Shown: positions 16,763 through 26,418, counted from the first letter of the stretch. The stretch is DNA of 48,932 bases from Pedococcus sp. 5OH_020 (GCF_027812955.1 NZ_JAPYZV010000016.1:1-48932); one strand, 5' to 3'. A program made the numbers and translations. Notes: generated by a model from the letters alone, not told the origin.

Positions 16763-18178
16763 TCATGGCTGCGGCCACTCCACGGCGACGCGGTCGTACG
16801 CCCCGGCGGCGTGGCGGCCGGATGCGTTCGCACGGTTGAGGGTGATGGCCATGCCCAGGACCTTGACGACCTCCCGCCGCTGCGCGACCTGCAGAGTGCG
16901 CCACCGGTCGGCGATGACGTCAGCTCCCAGCAGGTCGACCAGGGCGGCTGGCGCCCCGGCTCGTTGCACCTTACGCTCCTCGACCTCGATGTCGGCCAGC
17001 AGATTGGTCTCGATGTGGGCCAGGGAGGCGGGCGACGCTTTGCCGTTGGCGGCGGCGTCACGCCACTCGGCCAGCCGTTCGCGCAGTTCGCCGATCTTGG
17101 CTCGGGCAGCCACGGCCTGTTCGTCGTCGGCCACGGTCAGCCTTGCCAGCAGCTCGCCGTCATCGAGCCGGGCCAGCACGACGCCTTCAATGAGCGCGTC
17201 AAGCCATGCGACGCCGGCCTGCACGTGCCCGCCCGCGCAGAAGTACGACGGGACTGCGCGACCGCGGGGCGCGGCCTGCAGCTGCTCGTCGCAGACCCCG
17301 CATCGCGCGATGTACGAGAGCAGGTACTTGTTCCGTCCCGGCTTGGTCTTGCGGCGTGCCGGATCCTCCAGCAGCCTCTTTGCGGCGTAGAACTCCGCTG
17401 CGTCTACGAGCGCGGGCCACGTTCCCTCGTAGCTCTCGCCGGCGTAGAGCCGCAATCCCGCGTAACTGGGGTTCAACGCGATCCGGCGCACGTGCTGCCG
17501 CGACCACTGCCGCGCCGCAGGTGGTCGGACGCCGCGCGCGTTGAGGTCCCTGCTTACCGCGATCACCGGCTCGGCCCGCCCCACCCGGCCGATGATCTCG
17601 CGGACGACCGCGGCCGTCTCCGGGTCGGGCTCCTGCCCAACGAACGCCTTGGTGGCCGGGTCGTAGCTGCGGACGTAGCCGTACGGGACGCGGCCATGGG
17701 GACGGCCGGCCTTCGCGTTCGCGGCCATCGCGCGGGTGATCCGCTGGGACTGCTTCTCCGACTCATACGCGCTATCGACGCCGTCGTCGGCCAGGGTCCG
17801 CCAGTCCCTCGGATTGCCCGGGTCGTAAGTGCGGCCGTGAGAAGTGACGTGCAACAGCACCTTCTGGCGGCGACACACGTCCAGCAGCGCCGCCCACGTG
17901 ACCAGGTCCCGCGACCCGCGCGAGGGCTCCCACAAGACCAGAACGTCGAACATCCCCGAATCCAGGTCTGACACCAGCCGGGTCCAGTCCGCCCGCCGCT
18001 TGGTCGTGAACCGCGACGCGGAGACGTCGTTGTCGGCGTACACCGCCGCCACCGCCCACCCGTTGTTCGCGCACGCCCGACGTGACTCCGCCTCCTGTTC
18101 GCTGACTGACCGGCCCTCGGCTCGGTCCTGACTGACCCGCGCGTACACCGCAGCCCGTGCCCGCCGCTCGCTTTCCAT
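16763..18178 (-). CDS. Large serine recombinase (site-specific integrase)
   Basis: A 471-residue large serine integrase. The resolvase-type catalytic domain begins AAVYARVSQDRAEGRSVSEQ with nucleophile Ser16 and continues VSASRFTTKRRADWTRLVSD and DVLVLWEPSRGSRDLVTWAA. The recombinase domain is GRVPYGYVRSYDPATKAFV, RQWSRQHVRRIALNPSYAGL. A zinc domain has RCGVCDEQLQ and YFCAGGH. A coiled-coil region follows (DDEQAVAARAKIGELRERLAEW). The start at 18178 is chosen because it places the catalytic serine at the usual distance. The start lies only about 30 bases from the junction with the interrupted 13E12 gene, as expected if attP is just upstream of int. It appears intact. Confidence 0.88.
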   Translation of the reverse strand: MESERRARAAVYARVSQDRAEGRSVSEQEAESRRACANNGWAVAAVYADNDVSASRFTTKRRADWTRLVSDLDSGMFDVLVLWEPSRGSRDLVTWAALLDVCRRQKVLLHVTSHGRTYDPGNPRDWRTLADDGVDSAYESEKQSQRITRAMAANAKAGRPHGRVPYGYVRSYDPATKAFVGQEPDPETAAVVREIIGRVGRAEPVIAVSRDLNARGVRPPAARQWSRQHVRRIALNPSYAGLRLYAGESYEGTWPALVDAAEFYAAKRLLEDPARRKTKPGRNKYLLSYIARCGVCDEQLQAAPRGRAVPSYFCAGGHVQAGVAWLDALIEGVVLARLDDGELLARLTVADDEQAVAARAKIGELRERLAEWRDAAANGKASPASLAHIETNLLADIEVEERKVQRAGAPAALVDLLGADVIADRWRTLQVAQRREVVKVLGMAITLNRANASGRHAAGAYDRVAVEWPQP

Positions 18179-18199
18179 GCCGCCCAATGTACAGGCAAA

Positions 18200-18213
18200 G
18201 GCACAGAATGATG
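18200..18213. other. Predicted attachment-site junction (element / 13E12 gene)
   Basis: Reading leftward, the 13E12 gene follows its family through WCDAHH (codons 18208-18225) and then loses all resemblance, while the integrase gene starts at 18178. The crossover therefore lies near 18200-18213. The 2-bp core cannot be fixed without the other end or an uninterrupted relative. Confidence 0.6.
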
Positions 18214-19290
18214 TGCGTCGCACCACGAGCCAGGCACCGTGCAGCGAGGAAAGCTGCACGTGCCGTCTCGGATCCACAGCGCCTGGGCCTGCGCTGCGGT
18301 GAAGATGCGGGTTCGACGCCCCCAGTCGAGCACCTCGCCCTTGGTGCCTAGGACCACTGGCACGATGCCGGCCTCGCAGGCCAGCCGGCGTACGGTCTCC
18401 GGACCGATGAGGGCGCCCGCGCTGGTCGTCGCCACCACCGTGCCCGCGCCCGTACGGTGCAGGAGGTCGTCGAGCTGCATGGTCACGAACAGCTGAGCCT
18501 TGGTCGTGGCCGGCACGCCGTCGGCCGCGGCCACCCCGCGGCGGACGACCTCAACGAGGGCATCGACTCGACGTTGGCCGGACGGCCGCCTGTCCGGCAG
18601 CCCGTCTGCGGGCCGGGGCGCGGACAACGCCTGGACGGCCGCCTCGATCAGCGCTTTCGTCTCGCCGTCGACGACGACGTGGTAGTCGAACAGCCCGCCG
18701 CCGTCGGCGCGCGGCTGTGACAGGGACATGCGTTCCTTGAGCTTGTCCTCCTCGACCTGGAACTCACCGTCATGCCCATACCGCGCGACGAGCTGCCTGC
18801 GGACGCGACGGATCTCCGGCGCCCCACCGCTCTCACCCAGGGACACCAGCAGATCCATCGCAGCCTCGTGCGCCCCCGGGTGCAGTCGGTGCCGAAGCCG
18901 CTCCCACTCCGCAACGACGCAAGCGGCGTTGGAGACCGGCACCCGGGCCTCCAGCACGGCTGTCTGGAGCGCGGCATAGGCCGGGTCCTGGCAGGCGTTG
19001 ACCGTCGTCACGATCTGGACGGACCCGCCAGCGTGCAGTGACGGTGCCCACTCGAGCAGCCACTGGTGCGCGGAGGCGGCGGTGCCGCCGGCGTCCCCGC
19101 GTTCGACGGCCTCGGAGAGCACGGCGACTCTCGCTGCGCTGGCGCGCTGGCCGAGCTCGTCCACCAGGGCCATCAGCTCGCCCAGCGCGGCGCCGTGACA
19201 CTGCCACAGCTCAGTGCGGAGTCCTTCGAGAGCAGAGCAGGCCGCGTGCAGCGCCTCGCGGCGCTCGCTTAACGACGGCCCCCCTGCCAT
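18208..19290 (-). pseudogene. 13E12/DUF222-type HNH endonuclease, interrupted by the element
   Basis: The N-terminal 360 residues match the actinobacterial 13E12-repeat family: a long helical DUF222 region (ALGELMALVDELGQRASAAR, AASAHQWLLEWAP, AALQTAVLEARVPVSNAACV) leading to the C-terminal HNH nuclease, RIFTAAQAQALWIRDGTCSF then PGSWCDAHH. At that point the HNH motif (normally continuing HWxDGG and LLCxxHH) is cut by the integrase end. The frame continues to 17563 only as antisense of the integrase. Start ATG 19290 precedes MAGGPSLSERR. The missing C-terminal part was searched for on both strands of this window and not found. The truncated protein should lack nuclease activity. Confidence 0.8.
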
Positions 19291-19506
19291 ACGAGCAAAC
19301 CTAGTGGGGGGCACTGACAGCGGCGGCCGAGCACCGACGTGACGCGGCAGCGCCGGATCCACTGTGCCGCAACACTATTCCCGGGGACCCAGGCAGGCCC
19401 GGCGGCGCCTCCTGTGGACCAGCGCCGGCCCTCTGGGCGCCTGTGGACCACCGTTGCCAGATCGGGCGTGCAGTGGACGGGGCCCCCGTCAAGAGCCTTG
19501 CAGCAG

Positions 19507-19542
19507 AGAGCCCGGATGCCGTGGGCACGGCATCCGGGCTCT
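19507..19542 (-). terminator. Strong hairpin downstream of the aminotransferase gene
   Basis: AGAGCCCGGATGCCGTG and its exact reverse complement form a stem of up to 17 pairs around a GG centre, 42 bases after the aminotransferase stop. No long T-run follows, but GC-rich actinobacterial terminators often lack one. It also separates the polyamine locus from the mobile-element target gene. Confidence 0.7.
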
Positions 19543-19583
19543 TCCGACACGACCGGATCGGGACACCTGCCCGACCCCTGTCG

Positions 19584-20984
19584 TCAGAGGTGCTTCTCGG
19601 CGTCCTTGAGCACCGAGCGCAGCCGCGACTCGATGTCGTCGAACTCGGCCGGCCCCACGATCAGCGGAGGAGCCAGCTGGATCACCGGGTCGCCACGGTC
19701 GTCGGCCCGGCAGTAGATCCCCGCGTCGAACAGCGCCTTCGAGAGGTAGCCACGCAGCAGCCGTTCGGACTCGGCGTCGTTGAACGTCTCACGCGTGTCC
19801 TTGTCCTTGACGAGCTCGATGCCGTAGAAGTACCCGGCCCCACGCACGTCACCGACGATGGGCAGGTCGAGCAGCTTCTCGAGCGTCGCGCGGAAGGCCG
19901 GGGCGTGCTCCTTGACATGGTCGTTCAGGCCTTCGCGCTCGAAGACGTCCAGGTTCGCCATGGCCACTGCCGACGACACGGGGTGTCCTCCGAACGTGTA
20001 CCCGTGCGGGAAGCTGGTGGTGCCCTGCTTGAACGGCTCGAACAGCCGCTCGCTGGCGATCATGGCGCCGATGGGGGAGTAGCCCGACGTCATGCCCTTG
20101 GCGCAGGTGATGATGTCCGGCTGGTAGCCGAAGTCGTCGCAGGCGAACATCGACCCGATCCGGCCGAAGGCGCAGATCACCTCGTCGGACACGAGCAGGA
20201 CGTCGTACTCGTCGCAGATCTCCCGGACGCGCTCGAAGTAGCCGGGCGGGGGCGGAAAACACCCGCCGGAGTTCTGCACCGGCTCGAGGAACACCGCGGC
20301 CACCGTGTCAGGGCCCTCGAACTCGATCGCCTCGGCGATGCGGTCGGCGGCCCAGCGCCCGAAGGCCTTCTCGTCGTCGCGCAGGTGCTCCGGTGCGCGG
20401 TAGAGGTTGGTGTTGGGCACCTTGAACGCGCCGGGCACGAGCGGCTCGAACATCTCCTTCGCGGCGGGGATCCCCGTGATCGAAAGGGCGCCCTGCGGAG
20501 TCCCGTGGTAGGCGACCGAGCGGCTGATCACCTTGTGCTTCGTGGGCTTTCCGCGGAGCTTGAAGTACTGCTTGGCCAGCTTCCACGCGGTCTCGACGGC
20601 CTCGCCGCCGCCCGTGGTGAAGAAGACGCGGTTGAGGTCGCCGGGTGCGCCCGCCGCGAGCCGTTCGGCCAGCTCGATGGCCCGGGGGTGGGCATAGGAC
20701 CACAGCGGGAAGAACGCCAGCTCCTTGGCCTGCTTGGCAGCGGCCTCGGCCAGCTCCGCGCGGCCGTGTCCCACCTGGACGACGAACAGCCCGGCGAGGC
20801 CGTCGATGTACTCCTTGCCCCGGTCGTCGTAGATCTTGTAGCCCTCACCGCGCACGATGACGGGAACCTGACCGCCCTGCTCGTACGTGGAGTGGCGAGT
20901 GAAGTGCATCCAGAGGTGGTCACGGGCGGCGTCGGCGTACGCCGAGCCGCCAGGTGTCGTGACGGGCGTGGGAGTTGTGGTCAT
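19584..20984 (-). CDS. Class III aminotransferase, putrescine/GABA-type
   Basis: A 466-residue PLP enzyme of fold type I, class III. It shows the cofactor loop TTGGGEAVETAWKLAKQY, the strand VFLEPVQNSGG, the ring-stacking Asp267 in VSDEVICAFGRIG, and the Schiff-base Lys296 in CAKGMTSGYSPIGA, with a late GYTFGGHPVSSAVA. This fits putrescine-pyruvate or omega-amino acid transaminases (SpuC-like). The start at 20984 overlaps the Lrp-type gene stop by four bases, so both are co-transcribed leftward. With the divergent aldehyde dehydrogenase it can convert putrescine to aminobutyraldehyde and GABA. It might also act on GABA itself, since no second transaminase is present here. Exact substrate is inferred from context. 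Confidence 0.85.
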   Translation of the reverse strand: MTTTPTPVTTPGGSAYADAARDHLWMHFTRHSTYEQGGQVPVIVRGEGYKIYDDRGKEYIDGLAGLFVVQVGHGRAELAEAAAKQAKELAFFPLWSYAHPRAIELAERLAAGAPGDLNRVFFTTGGGEAVETAWKLAKQYFKLRGKPTKHKVISRSVAYHGTPQGALSITGIPAAKEMFEPLVPGAFKVPNTNLYRAPEHLRDDEKAFGRWAADRIAEAIEFEGPDTVAAVFLEPVQNSGGCFPPPPGYFERVREICDEYDVLLVSDEVICAFGRIGSMFACDDFGYQPDIITCAKGMTSGYSPIGAMIASERLFEPFKQGTTSFPHGYTFGGHPVSSAVAMANLDVFEREGLNDHVKEHAPAFRATLEKLLDLPIVGDVRGAGYFYGIELVKDKDTRETFNDAESERLLRGYLSKALFDAGIYCRADDRGDPVIQLAPPLIVGPAEFDDIESRLRSVLKDAEKHL

Positions 20985-21454
20985 CTCGTTCCCCAGTTGT
21001 AGTGCTGCTTGTTGAGTTTCAGGTAGACAAACGTCTCCGTGGTCTGCACCCCCGGAAGGGTCCGGATCCGCTTGGTGAGCAGTTCGAGAAGCTCGTCGTC
21101 GTCCTCGCAGACCACCTCGGCGAGCAGGTCGAAGCTGCCGGCCGTGGTGACGACGTAGTCGACCTCGCGCATCTCGGTCAGGGCTTCCCCGACCGGCGTG
21201 AGGTCGCCGTCCACTCGGATCCCGATCATCGCCTGCCGGTGGAACCCGACCTGGAGGGGATCGGTCACCGCGACGATCTGCATCACCCCGGAGTCGAGCA
21301 GGCGCTGCACCCGTTGCCGCACGGCAGCCTCCGAGAGGCCGACGCGCTTCGCGATGGTGGCGTAGGACTGCCTGCCGTCCTCCTGGAGCTGCTCGATGAT
21401 CGCCTTCGACACGTCGTCGAGGCGCCCATCGGCGGTGCTGGAAGCGCGGGTCAC
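20981..21454 (-). CDS. Lrp/AsnC-family transcriptional regulator
   Basis: About 157 residues. An N-terminal helix-turn-helix (IIEQLQEDGRQSYATIAKRV, GLSEAAVRQRVQRLLDSGVM) is followed by the ligand-binding RAM/ACT domain (AMIGIRVDGDLTPVGEAL, VDYVVTTAGSFDLLAEVVCE, LPGVQTTETFVYLKL). The GTG at 21454 gives the usual family length; an upstream GTG at 21502 would add 16 residues with no better ribosome-binding site. It is divergent from the aldehyde dehydrogenase gene and overlaps the aminotransferase. The likely role is local control of the polyamine genes by a polyamine or amino-acid effector, by analogy with other Lrp-type regulators beside catabolic genes. Confidence 0.85.
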   Translation of the reverse strand: MTRASSTADGRLDDVSKAIIEQLQEDGRQSYATIAKRVGLSEAAVRQRVQRLLDSGVMQIVAVTDPLQVGFHRQAMIGIRVDGDLTPVGEALTEMREVDYVVTTAGSFDLLAEVVCEDDDELLELLTKRIRTLPGVQTTETFVYLKLNKQHYNWGTR

Positions 21455-21563
21455 GCCGCCATGGTGGCCTTTGCTGACGTTTGGCGCAAGTCCCCAAGCC
21501 ACGGAATCAGTCGCGAACAGGGAGTTCTTCAGCAGTTTTCGTCAATCACGGCGCCCAGACCTA

Positions 21564-21591
21564 TTGAAATCCATCATGAGCGGGCTAGAGT
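21564..21591 (+). promoter_or_regulatory. Putative sigma-70-type promoter of the polyamine operon
   Basis: TTGAAA (21564-21569) and TAGAGT (21586-21591) are separated by 16 bases and lie about 50 bases before the GTG of the aldehyde dehydrogenase. The 140-base divergent region around them is locally AT-rich, which suits Lrp-type binding. Predicted by eye only. Confidence 0.45.
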
Positions 21592-21642
21592 GCCTGGCAT
21601 CGGAATCCGTACCCCCCTTCGAACCATCCTGGGAGACTCACC

Positions 21643-23100
21643 GTGACTGCCACGTCCGCAGCCCCTCGTGTCCTGCGCAACTTCATCGACGGGGAGTATG
21701 TCGAGGCGCAGACCGACGACTTCTCCGACATCGTCAGCCCGGTCACCGCTCAGGTGGTCGCCAAGGCCCCCGTGTCCGGCGAGGCAGACGTCGACGCCGC
21801 GTATGCCGCCGCCGCCAAGGCCTTCGCAGAGTGGGGCCAGACGACGCCCAGTGAGCGTCAGCAGGCGCTGCTGAAGTTCGCCGACGCCATCGAGGCACGC
21901 GCCGACGACTTCGTGAAGCTCGAGGCCGAGAACACCGGCAAGCCGTACGCCCTCACGGCCAGTGAGGAGCTTCCCCCGATGGTCGACCAGCTGCGCTTCT
22001 TCGCAGGTGCGGCCCGGGTGCTCGAAGGGCGCGCCGCGGGCGAGTACCTGAAGGGGCACACGAGCTGGATCCGGCGGGAGCCGATCGGCGTCGTGGGCCA
22101 GGTGACGCCGTGGAACTACCCGATGATGATGGCGGTCTGGAAGATCGGTCCGGCTCTGGCTGCGGGTAACAGCATCGTCCTGAAGCCCTCGGACACCACG
22201 CCCGAGACCACGCTCCTGCTGGCGGAGATCGCCTCCGAGTTCCTTCCGGCCGGCACCTTCAACGTGGTCACCGGCGACCGGGAGACCGGTCGTGCAGTCG
22301 TCGAGCACAGGACTCCCGCGCTGGTCGCCATCACGGGCTCGGTGCGGGCCGGCATCCAGGTCGCGCAGAGCGCCAGCAGGGACGTGAAGCGGGTCCACCT
22401 CGAGCTCGGCGGCAAGGCGCCGGTCGTGGTGTTCGACGACGCGGACATCGAGGCAGCGGTCGAAGGTATCGCCACAGCCGGATACTTCAACGCCGGCCAG
22501 GACTGTACGGCGGCAACCCGGGTTCTGGCCGCACCTCGGATCCACGACGACTTCGTCTCCGCCCTCGGTGACTACGCCAAGAGCTCCGCGAAGGTCGGGC
22601 TGCCCGACGACGGGGACGCCCTCCTCGGGCCGGTCAACAACCGTGGGCAGCTCGAGCGGGTCGAGGGCTTCCTGTCGCGACTGCCCGACCACGCCTCCAT
22701 CGCGGCCGGCGGGCACCGGGTCACCGGTCTCGGCGACGGCTTCTTCCTCGAGCCGACCGTGCTGTCGGGGCTCATCCAGGACGACGAGGTGATCCAGGAC
22801 GAGATCTTCGGGCCGGTCATCACGGTGCAGCAGTTCACCGACGAACAGGAGGCCATCCGCTGGGCCAACGGCGTGGACTACGGCCTTGCCTCCAGTGTGT
22901 GGACCAGGGACTTCGGCCGGGCGATGCGAGTGTCCAAGGCTCTGGACTTCGGCTGCGTATGGATCAACACCCACATCCCGATCGTGGCGGAGATGCCGCA
23001 CGGCGGGTTCAAGAAGTCCGGCTATGGCAAGGACCTGTCGATGTACGGCTTCGAGGACTACACCCGCATCAAGCACGTCATGGCGAACATCGAGAGCTGA
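21643..23100 (+). CDS. patD: Gamma-aminobutyraldehyde dehydrogenase
   Basis: A 485-residue NAD-dependent aldehyde dehydrogenase. Visible motifs are [20 protein letters not shown] (substrate and cofactor channel), [14 protein letters not shown] (NAD adenine-ribose lysine), ITGSVRAG, the general base Glu254 in [10 protein letters not shown], and the nucleophile Cys288 in [12 protein letters not shown]. The C-terminal [15 protein letters not shown] is typical of aminobutyraldehyde/betaine aldehyde dehydrogenases. The start is GTG with GGGAG seven bases upstream. It is the first gene of the rightward polyamine operon. It should oxidise 4-aminobutanal, made by the divergent transaminase, to GABA. 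Substrate assignment rests on motif and neighbourhood. Confidence 0.85.
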   Translation: MTATSAAPRVLRNFIDGEYVEAQTDDFSDIVSPVTAQVVAKAPVSGEADVDAAYAAAAKAFAEWGQTTPSERQQALLKFADAIEARADDFVKLEAENTGKPYALTASEELPPMVDQLRFFAGAARVLEGRAAGEYLKGHTSWIRREPIGVVGQVTPWNYPMMMAVWKIGPALAAGNSIVLKPSDTTPETTLLLAEIASEFLPAGTFNVVTGDRETGRAVVEHRTPALVAITGSVRAGIQVAQSASRDVKRVHLELGGKAPVVVFDDADIEAAVEGIATAGYFNAGQDCTAATRVLAAPRIHDDFVSALGDYAKSSAKVGLPDDGDALLGPVNNRGQLERVEGFLSRLPDHASIAAGGHRVTGLGDGFFLEPTVLSGLIQDDEVIQDEIFGPVITVQQFTDEQEAIRWANGVDYGLASSVWTRDFGRAMRVSKALDFGCVWINTHIPIVAEMPHGGFKKSGYGKDLSMYGFEDYTRIKHVMANIES

Positions 23101-23132
23101 ACCACCCCATCCCTTCGAGCGACAGGTGCCTC

Positions 23133-24356
23133 GTGACCAGTAAACCCCCTCCCGCTGACCCGATGCTGCGGCGGCTGGCGCAGCTCACGATCTCGCGGCG
23201 CGGGTTGCTCGGCGCTGCCGGACTGGGCGCCGCAGCAACGGGTCTGGCGGCGTGCGCGCCCCCGCTGCCCCCAGCGGGTGGCCCCGCCGCGGTCAAGCTG
23301 CCGACCGACCGGTCGGACACCGAGAAGGTCGTCCGGTGGGCCAACTGGACGGCATACCTCGACTACGACGAGGGCACCAAGAAGTACCCGACCCTGGAGG
23401 CCTTCATCGCCAAGACGGGCATCAAGGCGAGCTACACCGAGGACATCGAGGACAACGACTCGTACGTCAACAAGGTCGCTCCCCAGCTCCGGGCGAAGCA
23501 GGACATCGACCGCGACATCTTCACGCTGACCGACTGGATGGCCGCTCGGGTCATCCGCGACGGCATGGTGCAGCCGCTCGACATCATCCACATGCCCAAC
23601 GTGGGAGCGATGCTCGAGCCGCTGAAGGACGTCTCGTTCGACCCGGGGCGCACCCACTCCATCACCTGGCAGAGCGGCTTCGCCGGAATCGGATACAACA
23701 AGGCGAAGGTCGGCCGCGACCTGAAGTCGCTGGACGACCTGTGGGCCGACGACCTCAAGGGCCGCGTCGTGGTCCTCAGCGAGTTCCGCGACACCGCCGC
23801 GCTGATCATGCAGCAGCAGGGCGTCGACATCTCCAACCCCTTCACGAAGGTGCAGATCGAGAAGGCGTTCGCCGAGGTTGACAAGCGGATCAGCGACGGC
23901 CACATCCGCCGGGTCAAGGGCAACAGCTATCTGGAGGACCTCAAGTCGGGCAACGCGCTGGCCGGGATCGTGTGGAGCGGCGACCTGTTCATCCTCCGGG
24001 CGGAGACCGAGAACCCCGACTGGCAGTTCGTCATCCCCGAGTCCGGAGGCACCCTCTGGAGCGACAACATGATGGTGCCGATCACCTCCACGCACCGCAA
24101 GAACGCCATGGCGCTGATGAACTACTACTACGACCCGGCCGTGGCAGCCAAGGTCGCCGCCTACGTGAACTACATCTGCCCGGTCCAGGGCGCTCAGCGC
24201 GAGATGGAGAAGATCGACCCGGAGCTCGCCAAGAGCCCGTTCATCTTCCCCAGCGCCGACTACATCAAGCAACACAACATCCAGGGGTTCCGAGCGCTCT
24301 CCCCGGCCGAGGACGCCGAGTACAGCGCCGCGTGGGCAAAGGTGGTGGGCAACTGA
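23133..24356 (+). CDS. Polyamine ABC transporter substrate-binding lipoprotein
   Basis: About 407 residues, PotD/PotF type. The N-terminus carries a twin-arginine-like motif (ISRRGLLGAAG) and a lipobox LAAC, so it is exported and lipid-anchored. The mature protein shows VRWANWTAYLDYDEGTKKYP, FIAKTGIKASYTEDIEDNDS, YNKAKVGRDLKSLDDLWA and NAMALMNYYYDPAVAAKVAA, all typical of the spermidine/putrescine-binding family. The GTG at 23133 is chosen; a later ATG at 23163 would also keep the signal. The stop overlaps the ATPase start as TGATG. It should bind a polyamine outside the membrane and deliver it to the permeases that follow. Confidence 0.88.
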   Translation: MTSKPPPADPMLRRLAQLTISRRGLLGAAGLGAAATGLAACAPPLPPAGGPAAVKLPTDRSDTEKVVRWANWTAYLDYDEGTKKYPTLEAFIAKTGIKASYTEDIEDNDSYVNKVAPQLRAKQDIDRDIFTLTDWMAARVIRDGMVQPLDIIHMPNVGAMLEPLKDVSFDPGRTHSITWQSGFAGIGYNKAKVGRDLKSLDDLWADDLKGRVVVLSEFRDTAALIMQQQGVDISNPFTKVQIEKAFAEVDKRISDGHIRRVKGNSYLEDLKSGNALAGIVWSGDLFILRAETENPDWQFVIPESGGTLWSDNMMVPITSTHRKNAMALMNYYYDPAVAAKVAAYVNYICPVQGAQREMEKIDPELAKSPFIFPSADYIKQHNIQGFRALSPAEDAEYSAAWAKVVGN

Positions 24357-25504
24357 TGGCACTCTTCTCCACCGGCTCGTCCGGGTTCCGCAGAGCACAG
24401 GGTGACCTGCACCTCGAGGCGGTGACCAAGGAGTTCGCAGCCTTCACGGCCGTCGACGACCTGAGCCTCACCGTGCCGCGCGGGTCCTTCTTCGCTCTCC
24501 TGGGCCCGTCCGGCTGTGGCAAGACGACCACGCTGCGGATGGTCGCCGGCCTCGAGCAGCCGACTCGCGGACGGGTGCTCATCGGCGACACCGACCTGAC
24601 CGGGTCACGGCCGTACGAGAGGCCGGTCAACACGGTGTTCCAGAGCTACGCGCTCTTCCCGCACCTCACCATCCGCGACAACGTCGCGTTCGGTCCCAAG
24701 CGGCGCGGCGACGCCGACGCCGCCCGGTCGGCCGAGGACGCGCTGGAGCTGGTCCAGATGTCTGCCATGGCGGGGCGAAAGCCCGCTCAGCTCTCGGGCG
24801 GCCAGCAGCAGCGGGTGGCCCTGGCCCGCGCTCTGGTGAACCGCCCGGAGGTCCTGCTGCTCGACGAGCCGCTCGGCGCCCTGGACCTCAAGCTGCGCCG
24901 TCAGATGCAGGTGGAGCTCAAGCGGATCCAGACGGAGGTGGGACTCACCTTCATCCATGTCACGCACGACCAGGAGGAGGCCATGACCATGGCCGACACC
25001 GTCGCCGTGATGAACGCCGGCCGGATCGAGCAGATGGGCCACCCCGAGGAGCTGTACGACCTGCCCCGTACGTCGTTCGTGGCCAACTTCGTCGGGCAGT
25101 CCAACCTCGGCACCGGACGCATCACGGGAGCGGACGGTCACGACCTCGTGGTGGAGGTGGCCGGGACCACGGTGCGCATCCCTCGCGACCGGTCGGCGGT
25201 CACCAGCGGTCCCATCATGTTCGGAGTGCGTCCCGAGAAGGTCCGCATCTCCACCGAGCAGCCCGCCGGAGCTGGGAACGACGTCAAGGCGACCGTCATG
25301 GACGTGTCCTTCACCGGGGTGGCGACACAGTTCCTCGTCACCGTGCCCAGCGGGGCGGTGTGGGGCGTCTACGAGCAGAACCTCGACGTCGAGCGCAACA
25401 CCATCCGGCCAGGAGACGCCGTCTGGCTGGGCTGGGACTCCGGGCACGCCTTCGGCGTGGAGGCCGACGAGGCGTCGGCGGAGGAAGCGAGGGTGGCGTC
25501 GTGA
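24356..25504 (+). CDS. potA: Polyamine ABC transporter ATP-binding protein
   Basis: A 382-residue importer ATPase with Walker [20 protein letters not shown]-loop [10 protein letters not shown], signature [15 protein letters not shown], Walker [13 protein letters not shown] and switch His in [15 protein letters not shown]-terminal TOBE region follows ([25 protein letters not shown]), as in PotA. The ATG overlaps the binding-protein stop by one base, and its own stop overlaps the next permease as GTGA, so the four transporter genes are translationally coupled. It powers polyamine uptake. Confidence 0.92.
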   Translation: MALFSTGSSGFRRAQGDLHLEAVTKEFAAFTAVDDLSLTVPRGSFFALLGPSGCGKTTTLRMVAGLEQPTRGRVLIGDTDLTGSRPYERPVNTVFQSYALFPHLTIRDNVAFGPKRRGDADAARSAEDALELVQMSAMAGRKPAQLSGGQQQRVALARALVNRPEVLLLDEPLGALDLKLRRQMQVELKRIQTEVGLTFIHVTHDQEEAMTMADTVAVMNAGRIEQMGHPEELYDLPRTSFVANFVGQSNLGTGRITGADGHDLVVEVAGTTVRIPRDRSAVTSGPIMFGVRPEKVRISTEQPAGAGNDVKATVMDVSFTGVATQFLVTVPSGAVWGVYEQNLDVERNTIRPGDAVWLGWDSGHAFGVEADEASAEEARVAS

Positions 25505-26418
25505 CCGCGCTCGCGCATACGGCTGGGGCCGGAACGCATGCGGGCGGGCCGGCTCCTGGCCAGGGTCGCCGACGTGGTGGGATCGCGGCGTACCTCCTGC
25601 TGCTGCCCGGCGCGCTCTGGTTGGTGCTCTTCTTCCTACTGCCCCTGATCCAGCTCTTCGCCGTCTCGCTGCAGAGCGGTTTTCCGGGGTACCCGGGCTA
25701 CTACTACCGGGATGTCAACGCCGGCAACTACCTCACCGCCATCACGCAGTTCGCCGGACACTTCGGTCGCTCGCTCCTCTACGCCGGGCTCGCGACGTTC
25801 TTCGCCTTCGTCCTCGCCTACCCGCTCGCCTACGCGATGGCGTTCAAGGCCGGGCGCTGGCGCAACGTCATGATGATCGCCGTCATCGCACCGTTCTTCA
25901 CCTCGTTCATCCTGCGCACGATCGCCTGGCGTCAGATCCTCGCGGACGAAGGGCCGGTGGCTCGCGTCCTCAACACCCTGCACCTGCTTCCCGGGGGCCG
26001 GATCACCGAAACCTGGGTGGCCGTGGTCGCTGGGCTGACGTACAACTTCCTTCCCTTCATGGTCCTGCCGATCTACGCGTCGCTGGAGCGGGCGGATCCC
26101 AAGGTCATCGAGGCCGGGGGAGACCTCTACGCCAACGGGTTCACCACCTTCCGGACCGTGACCCTGCCGGTCAGCCTCCCGGGCGTGATCGCGGGGACCC
26201 TGCTCACCTTCATCCCGGCGGCCGGCGACTACGTCAACGCCGAGCTGCTTGGTTCCGACCGAAGCACGAAGATGGTGGGCAACGTCATCGAGAGCCAGTT
26301 CTTCAGGGTGCTCGGTGGGTTCCCCGTCGCGGCGGCCCTGAGCTTCACGCTCATGGCCCTCATCCTCGCCATGGTGTTCGTCTATGTTCGCCGCTTCGGC
26401 ACGGAGGAGCTGCTGTGA
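25501..26418 (+). CDS. potB: Polyamine ABC transporter permease (PotB-type)
   Basis: A 305-residue integral membrane protein with about six helices, beginning AAYLLLLPGALWLVLFFLLP. The permease coupling motif is EAGGDLYANGFTTFRTVTLP followed by LPGVIAGTLLTFIPAAGDYV, as in PotB/PotH. The start is GTG, overlapping the ATPase stop by four bases. The first extracytoplasmic loop contains a Tyr-rich PGYPGYYYRD segment. It pairs with the next permease to form the channel. Confidence 0.88.
   Translation: MTALAHTAGAGTHAGGPAPGQGRRRGGIAAYLLLLPGALWLVLFFLLPLIQLFAVSLQSGFPGYPGYYYRDVNAGNYLTAITQFAGHFGRSLLYAGLATFFAFVLAYPLAYAMAFKAGRWRNVMMIAVIAPFFTSFILRTIAWRQILADEGPVARVLNTLHLLPGGRITETWVAVVAGLTYNFLPFMVLPIYASLERADPKVIEAGGDLYANGFTTFRTVTLPVSLPGVIAGTLLTFIPAAGDYVNAELLGSDRSTKMVGNVIESQFFRVLGGFPVAAALSFTLMALILAMVFVYVRRFGTEELL

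Noticed and set aside
17563-18207. Continuation of the 13E12 reading frame through the integrase region
   Set aside because: Same-strand alternative frame of the integrase gene with arginine/glycine-rich background composition; the family match ends at DAHH.
18150-18300. tRNA gene as the integration target
   Set aside because: No cloverleaf or T-loop consensus; the target is clearly protein-coding 13E12 sequence.
21574-23076. 500-residue minus-strand frame opposite the aminobutyraldehyde dehydrogenase
   Set aside because: A GC-rich antisense shadow; the plus strand carries all catalytic motifs.
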